From Apricaphanius iberus (Eukaryota > Chordata > Actinopteri > Cyprinodontiformes > Aphaniidae), in the NCBI GenBank assembly GCA_028564705.1, contig JAPXFQ010002822.1, positions 1,798,001-1,862,000 on the forward strand: a stretch of 64,000 nucleotides of DNA. The letters are read 5' to 3'. Each line of letters begins with the position of its first letter. Positions within the stretch are counted from its first letter, which is position 1. The position numbers were made by a program, and so were the translations under genes. The notes under the pieces are model-generated. The model worked only from the letters and a program-made list of their open reading frames with translations, had not been told where the DNA came from and did no database searches. This document shows, piece by piece, positions 36,481-49,725 of this stretch.

Positions 36481-37955
36481 CTGTCCCTGCTGAGACAGAT
36501 GTCAGCTTAGCAGCACATGTACATTGAAAAATCGATCTGTAGTTCATCCAGTATGAGTCATTTTGATCATGTGTGCATTGGAGATATTTAAAATTTGAGC
36601 ACTATTTCTAATGTTGTATGCCTAATCATTCCAATGGAGAAGAACTGTTCAAATCAATCATAAAAAGTCCTAAATTGGTGATTCATTTTCTTTGTGAATG
36701 ACAACTTCTCATTAGAATGGAAGATACAAAGATGACTGATGTCTGGAGTTATGGCTGTATGCACAATCTTCTCCCATACAGTTGAGATGTGTGAGTGTGC
36801 TCCGACTGACAGTTGATTCATCTGTCCTGCAGCCATCATACATATGCTAATGCAGCCTCTAGGGAAGTAAAAATCAAAACCAAAAAAACCCCTTTCAGTT
36901 AAATTGGGACTTTTATTTTTAAGACCGCAGCAGAATAAAGAACATTATTCTTTGCAGGTGTAATGTAGCTGTCAACTGACAAAGCATCTTTTATGGGGAA
37001 TTATAAAAACATGTCCATTAAGAGTCAGAACCTAAAATGTGGGAAAGTGTTTGTTGCAGGTTAAATGAGTTTTTTAATACTTGTGTCTTCGCATTTGAAC
37101 CTTTCCTCTAGAACATCTATATGGAAACCTTTTACAGCTCAGCTCTGCTAAAGATACCTAAAGCCTTTGGCTTCAATAACATTTGTATTATAAAAGCCTC
37201 TGGATTAAAATCTGCAAGGGAGGATCTCTAAAATATATGACTTTCCTTTGTGTTTCCGATATATGTTGGTAGATCTTGTATATGACAATCGCTGTCCGAG
37301 GTGTTGGTCTGGGGGTCGTCAGGGAAGCAGGAGCTGTCCACACTAATTACCGTAGATCATGATGATGAGCGCGGTGCTTCACAGGCGCAGGCAGTGTGAC
37401 GACTAACGGGAAAAGTCCAATTAATTTCCCTGTCATTGTTTCCATCTGCTCCTGCTGCTCTTTAACTGAGTCTCTTTCAGATTTATGTCAGTGCGCCGCC
37501 ACAGCTTCGCTTGTTTGTTGGAGGAAAATGTTACTGCTTGGCTTGTAAACAGCCTCTGCATCTCCCTCTTGGCTGATTCACATATGTCTATTCATTATTG
37601 TCAATAAGCCACTTTATCTTTTTTTAATGTTGTGTTGGGATACGTTAAAAAGCCTTACACTCTGCCACAGCCTGATTTTCTAATGTTATGGAACCTGGAT
37701 ATTTCAAAAAGAAGCTACTTTGTTTTTATTATTACTTTTTTTAGCTTTGTTATGACATGAAAAAAGGCAACACATTTTTTTTTTAGCTATACGGCTGGGT
37801 GAGTTATTTCTTTAAGTTCTAATCACAGGATACTCAGCAGCAGCTTCACTGTTTCCACCATCTTAAAAAAAGAAATGGATTTGCAGCTTCAAAATTATGT
37901 CAGCAGTTGCCAACCTTCGCAATCAGTCACATAAAATTTGTTTGGAACTGTGCTT

Positions 37956-37984
37956 TATATATATATATATATATACACACACAC
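37956..37984. repeat. (TA)n(CA)n compound microsatellite
   Basis: It is about 9 TA units followed by 5 CA units. Confidence 0.9.
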
Positions 37985-38660
37985 TAAAAGCACAGATAGA
38001 ACTCATTCCTCCACCTAGGCAGTTATTCCCAGACTCTGGATCACCCCAAAATCTGCCCACTTGGTCCCGCTGTGGACATTTCCTGAAAATCTTAATCAAA
38101 ATGTGTCTATAACTTCTTAAGGTTTGTTGCTAACAAGCTCAGATATTTTTTTTCCCTCCCCTAAAATTAGGCTCCCAACGTTTGGCAAATTTTACATGAA
38201 CATTTTTGATAAATGTATACTTTTGAAATGCTCTTCACAAACTCAGTATTTACATCCCTGCTGTCTCAGTTTAAATAACATTCCTGCTGTTATTTGCGCA
38301 TCACTTTTTATTCTTCACTTCTTTAAAATAGTCTGTTGTTTTTAATGCTCAAATACTCATGCACCTTCTGTAAATATTTTACAACTTATCCTTCTCATTT
38401 GGAGATTTCTTGGATCTGAGTATGCCATTTTATTTATATTAATTGCACAGTATCTTAGTGTTATAATTTTGTCCTTATTGTACGTTATATTATTATTTTT
38501 ATTTCAGTTATTGTATATTTTCTACACCTATATTTGCTATTTAAAAAAAACAACAACAATGTTTTAAATTGTTTCATGAAAAGAGTGAAAAATGATACCC
38601 TTAGTCTAATGTAAGCCCGTGGTTAGGGCACTTGATTGAGATTGATATGAGAGGTACAAA

Positions 38661-38794
38661 AGTCTGATCGAGGTGCCTCCGATTGCTGCATCCCATTGGG
38701 AGCAGACTCAGAACTCGCTGGAGTGACTATAAATCCCATTGAATGGCTTGGAAACTACACGGATGGATGGTTGGATGGATGGATGGATGGATCG
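38661..38794 (+). mobile_element. LINE 3' end (Rex/RTE-like) with (GGAT)n tail
   Basis: gatcgaggtgcctccgattg, actcgctggagtgactataa and ttgaatggcttggaaactac resemble the last part of the fish LINE also present in reverse at 8155. The copy ends in a GGAT/TGGA tail (38761-38792). Only the 3' end is present. Confidence 0.65.
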
Positions 38795-39051
38795 ATCACA
38801 GGCCATGCTGATGATCATGTGATTCTGGTCAATCCCTCATCAATCATTGCATTCCCGCTCTATAGTGTCTCTATACTGTCAATACAGGTGTAACTATTAA
38901 TATGTGCATTTTTCATTCTTTGATTAGCTGGATGGACAAAATGTCAGATTTTCATTTTTTTTTTTACATAACTGTGTATCGGTTATAGTATAATGGTGTT
39001 ATTAATAGAAGAAATAATGTACTTTTATATTTAAGGTTTTTTTAAAGGATG

Positions 39052-39226
39052 TGTGGCCATAGTGGCCTTCATTAACAGTGGACCGGTATATGAAAGGGGG
39101 AGAGAGTTGTGGGAGAGACATTGGCAAATGTCCACAGCCGGGAGTTGAACCAGGACAGCCACTTCGAGGGCTGAGGCCTCTGTACATTGGGTGCCCGTCT
39201 CAAACCACTACATCACGCAACGCCCC
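39052..39226 (-). mobile_element. tRNA-derived SINE, minus strand
   Basis: On the minus strand a tRNA-like head has an A box (gatgtagtggtttgagacgg) and a B box (ggttcaactcc, plus-strand 39141-39151). A body of cacaactctctccccctttc and an end at ggccactatggccacac follow. This is a well-known fish SINE layout. It sits 308 nt upstream of the FNIII exon. Confidence 0.82.
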
Positions 39227-39506
39227 TGATCCTGAGCTTTTTAAAACCGTGGGATGATTTTTGAAAATTATTCTGCAGAGCCTGAGGAGTAAAGGAGAAG
39301 GGGGTGGGTTTTACAAAACTCATTCATTAACTCAAGTGTTACTTGAGCAACACTGATTGCGCTTAAATATCATTTTCCAATGAAAATAATTCAATGTGGC
39401 GGTGATAAGCGTAGTTAATCACAGCGAAAACAAAGGGATGACTTTGTTTTCAAATTTGCTTTGATTTTCTTCTTGTACACAGAGAAAATGTATAAAATAC
39501 AACTAA

Positions 39507-39884
<378 letters not shown>

Positions 39885-42415
39885 TGATTAAACAGAAATC
39901 TGAGCCATCTGACGATGAGTGAGAACAATAAATGGAAGGAAGAAGATTTCCTCTCAGGAGTGGCAGCATAAATCGCAGCTAATGATAATTTGATGCCTCA
40001 GAGATGAAGGAGAGCTTGAGTGCTTCGGTTGGAAGAGAAGAGGTTGTTGGAGGTTAGTTGGGGGCAATCATGCCTGGTACAGAGTATCCCAGAGGGGGTG
40101 TAAGGACACAACATGTGACAGTTCATTTGATTAACTGACAGCCCATCAGGTCTCTGGTCTGACCGGCTGTGTGTGTATGTGTCTGTGCGCGTGTGTGTAG
40201 GTGGGTGCGTGTGTATTGGGGTAGTTGGTAAGGAGCTGCTTAACGCAGCAGTTGGCTGCCATCACCAATCATACTGCTACTGCTGCCAATTAGCCCCAAT
40301 TCCCTAGGTTTCTATTTTAAAGATGTGTAAAATAAAAATTTATCTTGTTCTGTTTTTTCACATCCTTTCTTACTTTGATTGCTCTTGTTTTGTCCTTTTT
40401 TTCCATTCGTTCAGTATTTCAATCCTATTGATTCTGTTTTTTTTATGTTTCATTTAGTGCTTTTTTTCCCTGAACTGTTGGTTAGTTCAGTTTCAAACAT
40501 TTTCCAGTACAGCGGCTTGGTCATAGGCCAAACACTACAGAGAGTTTTTGATGCGTTTCAACTTTAGTTTTTCTCTTTGCAGAGAGGGTGATTCTTGTTA
40601 ACCCTTCTTCTCCTGTATAGCAGTCTTAACAGTGATAGCTAGCTGAGACTGCAGTGTGTAACGAAGGCACTTGCTTTGTCGGTAATAAGTGCGTTTGGGC
40701 ATTAACCTTTGAGTCAGATAAAAAAAGAAAAGAAAACTGCAGTGTCTTTGACAAAATTTCAGTTAGTCTCATAAAAAACCCACAGCAGTAAAAAAAAACT
40801 AATAAAATGTCAAACTGACTTTTTTTTCTTATTCACTAAACCAGTTTACAGTGCTAAACTGGTACTGGTGATTGCTTGGCACCAGTCCTTCGTAGTTCTT
40901 ATAGCTGAGCCAGTTAAATATTATGCTTTCCTAAACAGCTAAGGGCTGTCTGATAAGCAGATCAACCATGCAAAGTGTTGTAAGTTTTTTTTTCATGTTC
41001 TTTCATCGTTTGATCCAATTTTGGAGGAAAAAAACTACAAAGAAAGCACTTTGGCATTGATAAAATGTTGGATTTGTGTCACTATAACACTACCTCTCAT
41101 CTTTGCCTTGTTTATTCTAATATTTACTGTCACAGAGGTTAAGTAGATCTAATCCCCACTTAGAACAGCGCCTCCAGCTGGTGTTGGAAAAGGAAGAGCA
41201 GTTCTTCTATCCAACCAGTTCAGAACTGACTACAGCAGCAGCTCGGATTAGACGCTTTAGGTTGTTTCGTGGAAAAGCCATGTGCGTGGGAGGATTTTTA
41301 GAAATGTTGAGTTTATGTACTACCGTGATTTGGGAATACGATGATTACCCTTTTTTTAATAGCAGGAAACAATTTTGTTGATTCTTTGCTGTGAAAATTA
41401 AAGGTTAGAATGTTTCAAACTCAACATCACAGGCCCATGTTGGTAAGGAGGTTATACTTTGTTCCTTAGGACTTTTTTTTTTTTTTGAAAGGTTGGAAGG
41501 TTTTCAAAAATAGATGAGATGTAATCTCCATTTGGAGAGTTTATTATTTTCAGTGGAAAGGTTTAGATGGTTTTAATCCCATCAGAGACTATTTTTATGG
41601 CATTGGTTTTAGTCGTAGCTTAGCTTCAGGGGCTGAAGCAAAATAATTACTTGTAGGTAATACATTTGACCTTCTACTGTTTGGTTTACATACTTATTTT
41701 GTCTCTATTTTTTGCAAAAACGCCCCAACTAATTTCTAAAATTATCAGTGAGATCTTATTAAAGTGTCACTAATGCAGAGCTTGAGCATAAAGTAACAAG
41801 GCTGACAAGACCTAAAATAAACACTGTTGAGTATCCATGTGTTTGTAGCTGGTCAATTCAACAAAGGTGTAACAATAACACAAACAGCTTCAAATTACAA
41901 TATATTATTATTCATAACTGCTGTTTCTTGCTTTTTTTATATAAACTTATACAATTATCACTTTTGATCTTTACTTAATTGATTATGAAGGTCTAAACTT
42001 ATTGATTTACGACCCCCAGTGGGGTCCCAACACCAACTTTTGAATCTAGTCTGACCTCTGAAAATTTTGAAAGAATAAGTTTTTGAAAGTACATTTTGTG
42101 GTAGGAAAAAGTATTTTTATGCATTTTTTATGTGCAAGTGTATGCGTTTGAAATGTCCTCCCCAGTGAATTTTTGTAATTAGAAGGTGAAAATTGCATCT
42201 GGACTAAAAAAAAAAATCTCTCGAGTCGACTGATGTGGACTCATTTTCACTCATATCAGTGCTTTTAGTTTCATTCTCTTTAAACTTCCTCTTAATTTAA
42301 ATCTTGCCTTTATTCTTACTAACAAAGCATCGGCATTTTTTGTCTCTCCTACCTTGTTAATAGTTATTGGCATTAGCATTTTTTTATTCTTTTTTTTGTA
42401 TTAATTAGGGGTGTA

Positions 42416-43023
42416 ATGGTACATGCAATCAGATTTTTCACTACAGTCCTGTCAGTAATGTGTATTTGTCACCCTAAGAGCGCATTATAACATTCCACCT
42501 TTTAACTTTACAAAATGACAACTAAAACAAAACTGTACTTCTAGCCATCACTGCTGTTTTGGAACATCAATTGTTTCTCATGCAGCTATCATCAAAAAAG
42601 AAGCACGGGCCGAACCAGAATTTTGTGTAAAGCTTAAGATGGAGGAATATCTGTTGATGAGAAGGGATTATCCCAACAGCTGCCCATGACAAAATATGAT
42701 TTAAACACCTCTAACCATTAAAACTGACTGTTTTCAAGTGGTTACATAGTTTTATTTATGTTTATTTTTGTATTTATTTTATTTATGTTTTGTTTTAAGA
42801 AATCTAACAAATTTCCAGGCAGTTCTGTATAGTCAACTTTTTTAAGTTAAAACATGATAAAATAAAATCAATTTGAGGAACTGAAATGGATTAATTCAGT
42901 AAAAATGGCTCTTTGTTTAATGCTCATCAAACTAAGAAAAATAGACATTTGTATTTAGTTTTCTTGATTAAAGTATGCCGAAAAGGTATTGAACTGTGAA
43001 TTTTGTGTACCTTTACATCCCTA
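42416..43023 (+). mobile_element. MITE family M, copy 2
   Basis: It begins taggggtgtaatggtac and ends gtacctttacatcccta, an imperfect terminal inverted repeat. The interior shares ggccgaaccagaattttgtg, gttgatgagaagggatt and ctgttttcaagtggttacat with copy 1. It is about 608 bp and non-coding. The end motif resembles hAT-like fish MITEs, but I see no clear 8-bp target duplication. Confidence 0.75.
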
Positions 43024-45174
43024 ATACTGAAGAAAAAGTACATAATTTACTTAACTTTTAAAGATCCTTAAAAAGGCATACTAATTTGCAACAACTGGGC
43101 TCATTAGTTTTCAAAACTAAACTGTCTGTTTACCTCCAGTTCCTTTTGTCATTTACTTTTATTCCATTTATAATACTTGTTTCAAACCTATGTCCTCTAA
43201 AAAGCCTCCTTTGTCCCTTACTCTATTCAAACTTCATTTTGCTGGTGGAAATACCAGATCAGGTTGTGAAATTGGTTTAGTTTTAGCACATAAACAGATG
43301 TCTCCGTCTGATCACAGAGTCTGAACTTGAGTAATTCTTACCTTCAAATCAAAGTCAGCCAGGTAAAAAAAAGAAAAAAAAAAGAAAAAGCTGATAAAAT
43401 ACAACTTCATACGGTTGCCTGGACAAAGATGAGCACATATGGTCTGGGAAAATAAAAACAAGAGATGTAGTGTGTGGCGAAAGAGAAGAGAAGGATAAAA
43501 CCTGGAGTGGAAAGATGTGGTGATGTGAGGTGAAACGGAACAGAGATGGTGGTCATTTCTGTTTGTGTGGGAGGCATACAAGAAAGGAACATGTGTTTCT
43601 CTGTGGCTCGGTGTTGAGCTGTCACAACCCTTCACAGGGTGTGTGTGTATTGCTGATGGGATTGAAGCAGGCAGGTATGACAGATGTTCAAGAGCCTGCT
43701 GGCTACTGGCGTAGCGACTGTGTATGGGCTGCGGAGGGTTTGTCTTCACACCTTCTGTGGTCACCTTTCTGTTCGAGTTAGCATCTACAGCCCTACTCGG
43801 GTCTCCCACTGTGCCCAGTAATCAGTTTAAATAGGACACTTCTCTGTTTTAAACTGTTTTCATTTGCTCGCTACATCTCTCCCGATTATTAAACAGATCA
43901 ATGTCCTGCACATGTTTTTTCGGTTCTGCAGATTCCTATTGATCTAAGTCTGCTGCGACTAATCAACAAATCAATTTATCGATCTCAACTTAACCTAGTG
44001 CATTCATACTAAGGTCTACAAGGTCCTACCAGGAGGGTGGTTGCTTTCCTAACAGTTTTTGGTCACAAGTCTCCCTCATAGTGTCAACACAAACTAGACA
44101 AACCAAGCATTCATACACAAACACACACCTCAGGGTAACTTAAGGCCTTAACATGCTTAGAATGTCCACTCCAAAATGACTCAGCTTAGATGATAGAACT
44201 TGACAGAACCCCATACATGCTAGAATAAGCACTACAGGGCTTTTTGATTGTATTGTAAGGTAAATATTAAAGCAGTCTGTAATTATTATTTAAATGAGTT
44301 ATTACAACAAGCATACTTTTAGTCTTTTTCTGAAGATTAGTCTTAGAAAGAGGGGGTCGTCTAATAATTGGGATCATCCTATATTCAGGTCAATATGATA
44401 ATGTATTAGCCATCAAAAATTGGCACTTACTGTGACTTTTAAAAGTGCATGGTAGTAGATACGTTGACTACGACTAAAATGGGCTGCAAACATTCTAGCT
44501 GGAGCTGGACCACCTATTGTAAATTCCCTTGCTCTGCAGTGGCGAAGCGGTGTAAGTCTTTCTCTTTGAACATAGTTGCTGACGTTCCCTGCATATCCTC
44601 ATTCCACCTAGCTCATTGAGCAGCTAGTGTGACAGGGGGAACTTGAGCCGATGTTGAGGGGCGTAGGTGCCTGAGAGCAGTCTATGTTGGCCTATCTTTG
44701 TCTGTCGCTGTTGCCAACATCATCTAAAATGTGTAAGTACTGCACCTCAGCTTTTAATGAAAACAATTCTGCTCAACGAATTGTTGAGAACAATTGATAA
44801 CGTTTACGGTGTACAAATCTAATAGAATTGGTCTGTTGAGAGCGGTTCTAAGCCAGGTCCTAACCCTTGGCCTGACCACTAACAGAGTGGCTGAGAGACT
44901 GAGATAGCCATCTTAGAACCTGGAGCGACCTCTTGACGCCTCAAGACCCGAAGACTCCTTTAGTTCCTCTCCACATATAAAACCTAAGATCTAAAGGTAG
45001 CTACAAATGAGTCTCTAAATACACAGTTAATATTAAGTGTTATTTCTGAAGTGGTTGATTACCCATGTCAATATTATTTCTCTTTTTATTTTATTAAATG
45101 GCTTCACTCTGATGTACTTTTGGAGGGCTATTGATATTTTCTGTGATGGGAACAAAATAGGGCCTCAATTTAGA

Positions 45175-45225
45175 GTACAGTGGACCCCTGCCTATTCAGG
45201 GTTCTGTACTGGTGGAGTCACTAAA
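45175..45225. repeat. Possible MITE end
   Basis: agtacagtggacccctgcct followed by attcagggttctgta resembles the end of a fish and vertebrate MITE (cagtggacccctgcatattcg type). No second end was found. Confidence 0.35.
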
Positions 45226-45295
45226 CATAACTCTAAATTATTTATTAAAACTGTAGATCTGAAATATTTGAAAGAAAAGCAGACAGGGAAACCGT

Positions 45296-45319
45296 CCATC
45301 CATCCATCCATCCATCCAT
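45296..45319. repeat. (CATC)n microsatellite
   Basis: It is about six CATC units. Confidence 0.9.
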
Positions 45320-46424
45320 TGTGGCAGTGCAAAGAAATTATGAATGCAGAAAAGGTATATTTTCCCATTGGGGTAATTGGAAAATACACATTTTCCTTTT
45401 CTATACAATTGTAATTGTTTGTTTTGTGTTAGAGATCCAAATCCCCTTACTGTGTCGCCCCTAAATCAATCATCTTGAGGTGTTTTGGATGGCAACCACA
45501 GACCTTCTGAGATTTGCAAGGCAACATATGTATTTTTATCTACACATTACCCATTAGAGTATGGGATTGCCAGACACTGTGTGGGGTTTAATATCAGTGT
45601 GGTGATATTCTTGCAGAATTGAACAAAAACTTGATCCTGCAGCTGTTGTAGAAAATAGGATTCAGGTCATTTCATCAGGAAAGCGGATGCTCTGGTGAGC
45701 CTGCTGCTGTCTTTAACCGCGTGTCTCCTCTACCGTGTCACATTTCGGAAAACAAGTCAGCAAGCCCAAATGAGCTCAGGGTGTTTTTTAAATTTTTTTT
45801 TTTTGTTGTTGCTTGGGGTGCTGAGAGTACATGGCCTTCGTAATGATGGATTTTATCATGCGCCCACCCGCCCCCTTCTCAGTTTCTATAGCTCCTGCCT
45901 TCCTACTCATCACTCCTCTCTTGCCTTTCAAGGCTTTCAAATAGTTCTTCACCCAGCGTCGATTTGGATAATTTCTCTCTTTTCCTGTAAACGACACTCG
46001 GTGGACCAGTTGTTCCCTCACTCTTTTAGCACAACGTGTGTTTGTGACCTTCATAGTTTTGTGCTCTCTGCCTTGGAGTTTAAATTAGATTCTGTCTCAT
46101 CAGTTCATCCCTGCAAATCTATACCTCTTAAATCATTAACAATGCTTTGCTGCTGAGATCTCATCATTGAATAACATTCAACAGTTTGCATTTTTTCTTT
46201 TTTGTCCTATATGGTTTGCTTTATTTTCCTCTAACCTTTCCTGTCCTGCCGACTCATATCCCCTCTGCTGTGAATATGATCAATATTCTTTTAATACTAA
46301 ATTTAATGTTGGTCTTATTTCCTCTCCCTTTAAATATGCCTCCACAATCTGCATCTTTGCCTAACTTCTTGAGTCCTTTCCCTCTCACATCCCCTCTTTT
46401 CCTTATAAATTAAATATTTTCATG

Positions 46425-46770
46425 CGAATGATGATAATGTAACAGTTGGCTAATATGTTACTCCATAAATGAGCATTAGATTCGTCTGCAGTCTGTAAAT
46501 CTTTCTTTCGTATCTCTTCTCCAAATTTTCCCGTCTTCGCTATTGGATGGGGATGCTAATGTGACTGTTGGCTAATGCCCCAGTCCGTTAAGACTCAATT
46601 CACCCTAGGTTATAAACTACATCCCAGCATCTTCTTTCATCTCTCTCTGCATCTGGATCGTTTCTTATAAAATATCTTTATGTGAGGGATGATAATGTGA
46701 GTGTTGGCTAATGCGTTACTCCATTAAAATTGATTTTTAATTCACCTGCTGGGTATATAAAGTTTTGGCT
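46425..46770. repeat. Three-unit degenerate tandem repeat
   Basis: Three spaced units share a gatgataatgtga-like start, then gttggctaat (46445, 46567 and 46703) and gttactccat-like text. The spacings are 122 and 136 bp. It is non-coding, T/C-rich between units, and of unknown origin. Confidence 0.65.
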
Positions 46771-47224
46771 GACACAACTTCTCTGTCATTCTGCTAAGCC
46801 AAGCAGTATAGAAGCACTTAAGAGAGTACATCCTTTTTCCATCCAACTGTTCGGAGCTTATTTTATGGAGGGACACATTAAATAAGACTCGGCCCATAAA
46901 GTGTTTCGGTAAATAAGCTTGCTGGGTTGAAAATCAAATGTCACAAGTCCGTGCAGCAATTTGCAGCTACCTGTTGATGCTGTGGTGTATTTTGTGGGGT
47001 ACACATTTGCCAGCTTCATGCATTTGTCTTCACATGTATTTCCAAAGCTTCTTCTCTTTTTTTCTCAGAGCACTCAGACCTTGATAGCACACCTGCCATA
47101 CATCTTTTCTTCCTTGAGGGTTCAACTTTAAGCTTTGGTCCTCTGTTTTGCTCCTCTGGGAGCTAAAGTGAAGCCAGGACTGCTCTTTTCTGGCCAAAGA
47201 TCTGAGGTTGTTACTGATATCTAG

Positions 47225-47577
47225 TGGAGCCTCTCTTAAAGTTTGTTGAACAGATTACTGCAACTCTGAAGCTTTGACCATCCAGAATATCCCTTATTCC
47301 TGTTTGAGCTCTAGGCTTTTCTCGAGCTTTTCCCTTCATTTTTTCTGACGGTGCTATTACTTGGGATTCCTTTGTCTGTAACTACCATCTTCATGTTTCC
47401 CCTGTTGGTCACTATGACCCGTGTCATGACTATCAACTATTGGCTAGTGTGGATCTGGAAGTCCCAACAGGTTGTGTCATTATCATATATGGTGGTGTTC
47501 TTGTCTTTGTCTTTAAGACCTTGAATTGCCTTGTGTTGCAAATCAGCTATACAAATAAAATACCTTGCCTTGAGACT
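47225..47577 (+). mobile_element. L2-like LINE 3' end relic
   Basis: gattactgcaactctg encodes the DYCNS motif found near the end of L2-type ORF2. The piece ends with ttgaattgccttgtgttg, then ctatacaaataaaatacctt and gccttgag, the usual 3' tail of this LINE. The middle is decayed. Confidence 0.6.
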
Positions 47578-48260
47578 TTCAGCACATTGATGTTCTTGTG
47601 GGCTATTAAAGCCAATAGGAGCATTTTTATCTAGAGGGACGTTTACTAGAAAGTAAAAAAAAACTTAAATTAAGCTAAACTTTGTGAAAAATTACTTTTT
47701 AAATTTCAAATCGGATGAAAAAAAAAGAAAAGCTCAAAGTTTAGTTTAAAAAAAAACAAATGACCACAGCCTGTACTACAGCCATCCTGGCATTTAGAGG
47801 TTACCTCTGTGAAACTTGCATGTTTTTTAAAAACAATTTTATTTTAGACCTAAGAATCTGAAGGCTCTCCATCATTCTGACAGATCACTACGGGTGTTCC
47901 CGACTAAGGATTTACACATTCGAATCAGAGCTGTTGCATCTTTCTTTAGTTGCCCGATGGTTGAATGATCTATGTGTGCAGGCTGCTCAGGGGATGGTTG
48001 TACAACGCAGTGACATATGGGTAATGTGTTTTATGTTACTTGTAGAAGTCTCCATTTTACATTGTAGTTTGTGTTGTAAATGTAGTTGTAGTTCTAAATG
48101 TAGTATTAATTTCATTAATTAGCATTACCATTATTGTTGTACATCCAATTAAATCAAAATCTTTCAAATAATTAAAGGTGAGTTGAAGTTTGATATTTCA
48201 GACAAAAGTAAAAAGCACTTACTTTGTATCGTATTATAAGAAAAAAATATTCCGGCAAGC

Positions 48261-49010
48261 TACAGTGGGGGAAACAAGTATTTAATACACTGCTGATTTT
48301 TTTAAGTTTTCCCACTTACAAAGCATGTAGAGGTCTGTAATTTGTATCAAAGGTACTCTTCAACTGTGAGGGACAGCTCCAACCTCTGCACAATGGCCAA
48401 CACCAGAGAGCTGTGCAAAGACGTCAGGGATAAAATTGTAGATCTGCAAAAGGCTGGGATGGGCTAAAAGACAATAGTCAAGCAGCTTGGTGAGAAGGCA
48501 ACAACTGCTGGTGCAATAATTAGAAAATGGAATAAGTTCAAGACAACGGTCAATCTCCCTCGGTCTGGAGCGCAATGCAAAATTTCTCCTCATGGGGCAT
48601 CAATGATCATGAAGACAATGAGCCCAGAACTACACAGCAGGACCTGGTCAATGACCTGGTCCTGCTGTGTAGTTCTTGGACCACCTCTTAAAGAAAACCG
48701 TCAGTAACACACTCCACCCTGATAAATTTAAATCCTGCAGTGCACACAATGTCCCCCTGCTCAAGCCAGCACATGTCAAGGCCTGTCTCAAGTTTGCCAA
48801 TGACCATCTGGATGATCCAGAGGAGGAATAGGAGAAGGTCATGAGAAAAAAGTGGAGCTTTTTTGTGTAAACTCCACTCGCCATGTTTGGAGAAAAAAGA
48901 AGGATGACTACAACCCCAGAAACAGTAGAAGACGACTGCACTGTATCGAGGGGAGGATGGATGGGGCCATGTATTGTGAGATTTTGGCCAACAATCTCCT
49001 TCAATGTCAT
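48261..49010 (+). mobile_element. Tc1-like transposon relic, 5' two-thirds
   Basis: It begins tacagtgggggaaacaagta, the end of a common fish Tc1 family. From 48393 the protein reads [20 protein letters not shown], then [39 protein letters not shown] and later KACLKFANDHLDDPEEE. The region after the first catalytic Asp is frameshifted and the right end is not found. Stops interrupt it. A quasi-palindrome replaces coding text at 48626-48676. Confidence 0.85.
48626..48676. repeat. Quasi-palindrome, 24-bp arms, 3-bp spacer
   Basis: The left arm is agaactacacagcaggacct plus ggtc. The spacer is aat. The right arm is the inverse of the left with a single mismatch. The left arm matches the expected Tc1 sequence; the right arm replaces it. 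Confidence 0.9.
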
Positions 49011-49639
49011 CAATACTTTAATCTCCTTTGCTGCTGTTTTTTTCTTCTTTTTTTTTAGTTCAGTGCAATTTATTTTGATAGTATTAAGTAGAAGCAGCAT
49101 TGAACTGTCTTTTTGCCCAATCGAACAAGAGCTGAAAATGTTATATTTATACTGCAGCTCGTTTATTTTATTAATATGCAGCTAATCTAGAAGCAAAGTT
49201 TGAGTTTGGTATTAAGCAATCTAATCATCTTTAAAATATACTTATTTTATTTGATCCTTTGTTGTATTTAAGCTTTATGGGCTAAAAATAAAAATGAGAA
49301 ACATGTGCTTGATGGAATATGAGGTTGCAGTTAGAACGGTTAAGGTTCCTTTCTGTATTGCTGTTGTCCTCCTGCCCTTCCTTTGCAGCTTTTCTCAAAT
49401 GTTTGCAGCTCTTTGAAAAAAAGCAGAAGCAGAACATCTTGAACCAGAACATATTTTCATTGCATAAATAAGCTTAGCGTGAAGAAGTCCTTTAGTTTTC
49501 AATGGGTTTGACTCAAACATGCTAAGAGCTATCACTCAAAGGAAAAAATACAAAAAGACTGAATATGTTTCAAAACCTGGAGTTGCAATTGAAGAATTGT
49601 TTCCTTTTCTGCATTCTCAGAAATCTTATATTTGTTTGT

Positions 49640-49725
49640 AGCTTTAAATTCGGACAGCTTGTACACTGTGAACTGTTGTGAAGCACTTTGTGATTTTTAT
49701 CTGTGAAAAATGCTATGTAAAGATG
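49640..49725 (+). mobile_element. LINE 3' end fragment
   Basis: gtgaactgttgtgaagcact, then ttgtgatttttatctgtgaa and aaatgctatgtaaaga, matches a frequent L2-type LINE tail. No coding part remains. Confidence 0.5.

Noticed and set aside
43312..43809. 165-codon minus-strand ORF
   Set aside because: It is low complexity (His/Ser/Thr and a Phe run from an A-tract), has no domain, lies mid-intron, and has no splice or repeat support.
45695..46156. 153-codon plus-strand ORF
   Set aside because: The composition follows from a T/C-rich intron tract; no motif is present and the frame overlaps poly-T.
48648..49100. 150-codon minus-strand ORF
   Set aside because: It is antisense to the Tc1 transposase relic, and its sequence is the reverse of known transposon text.
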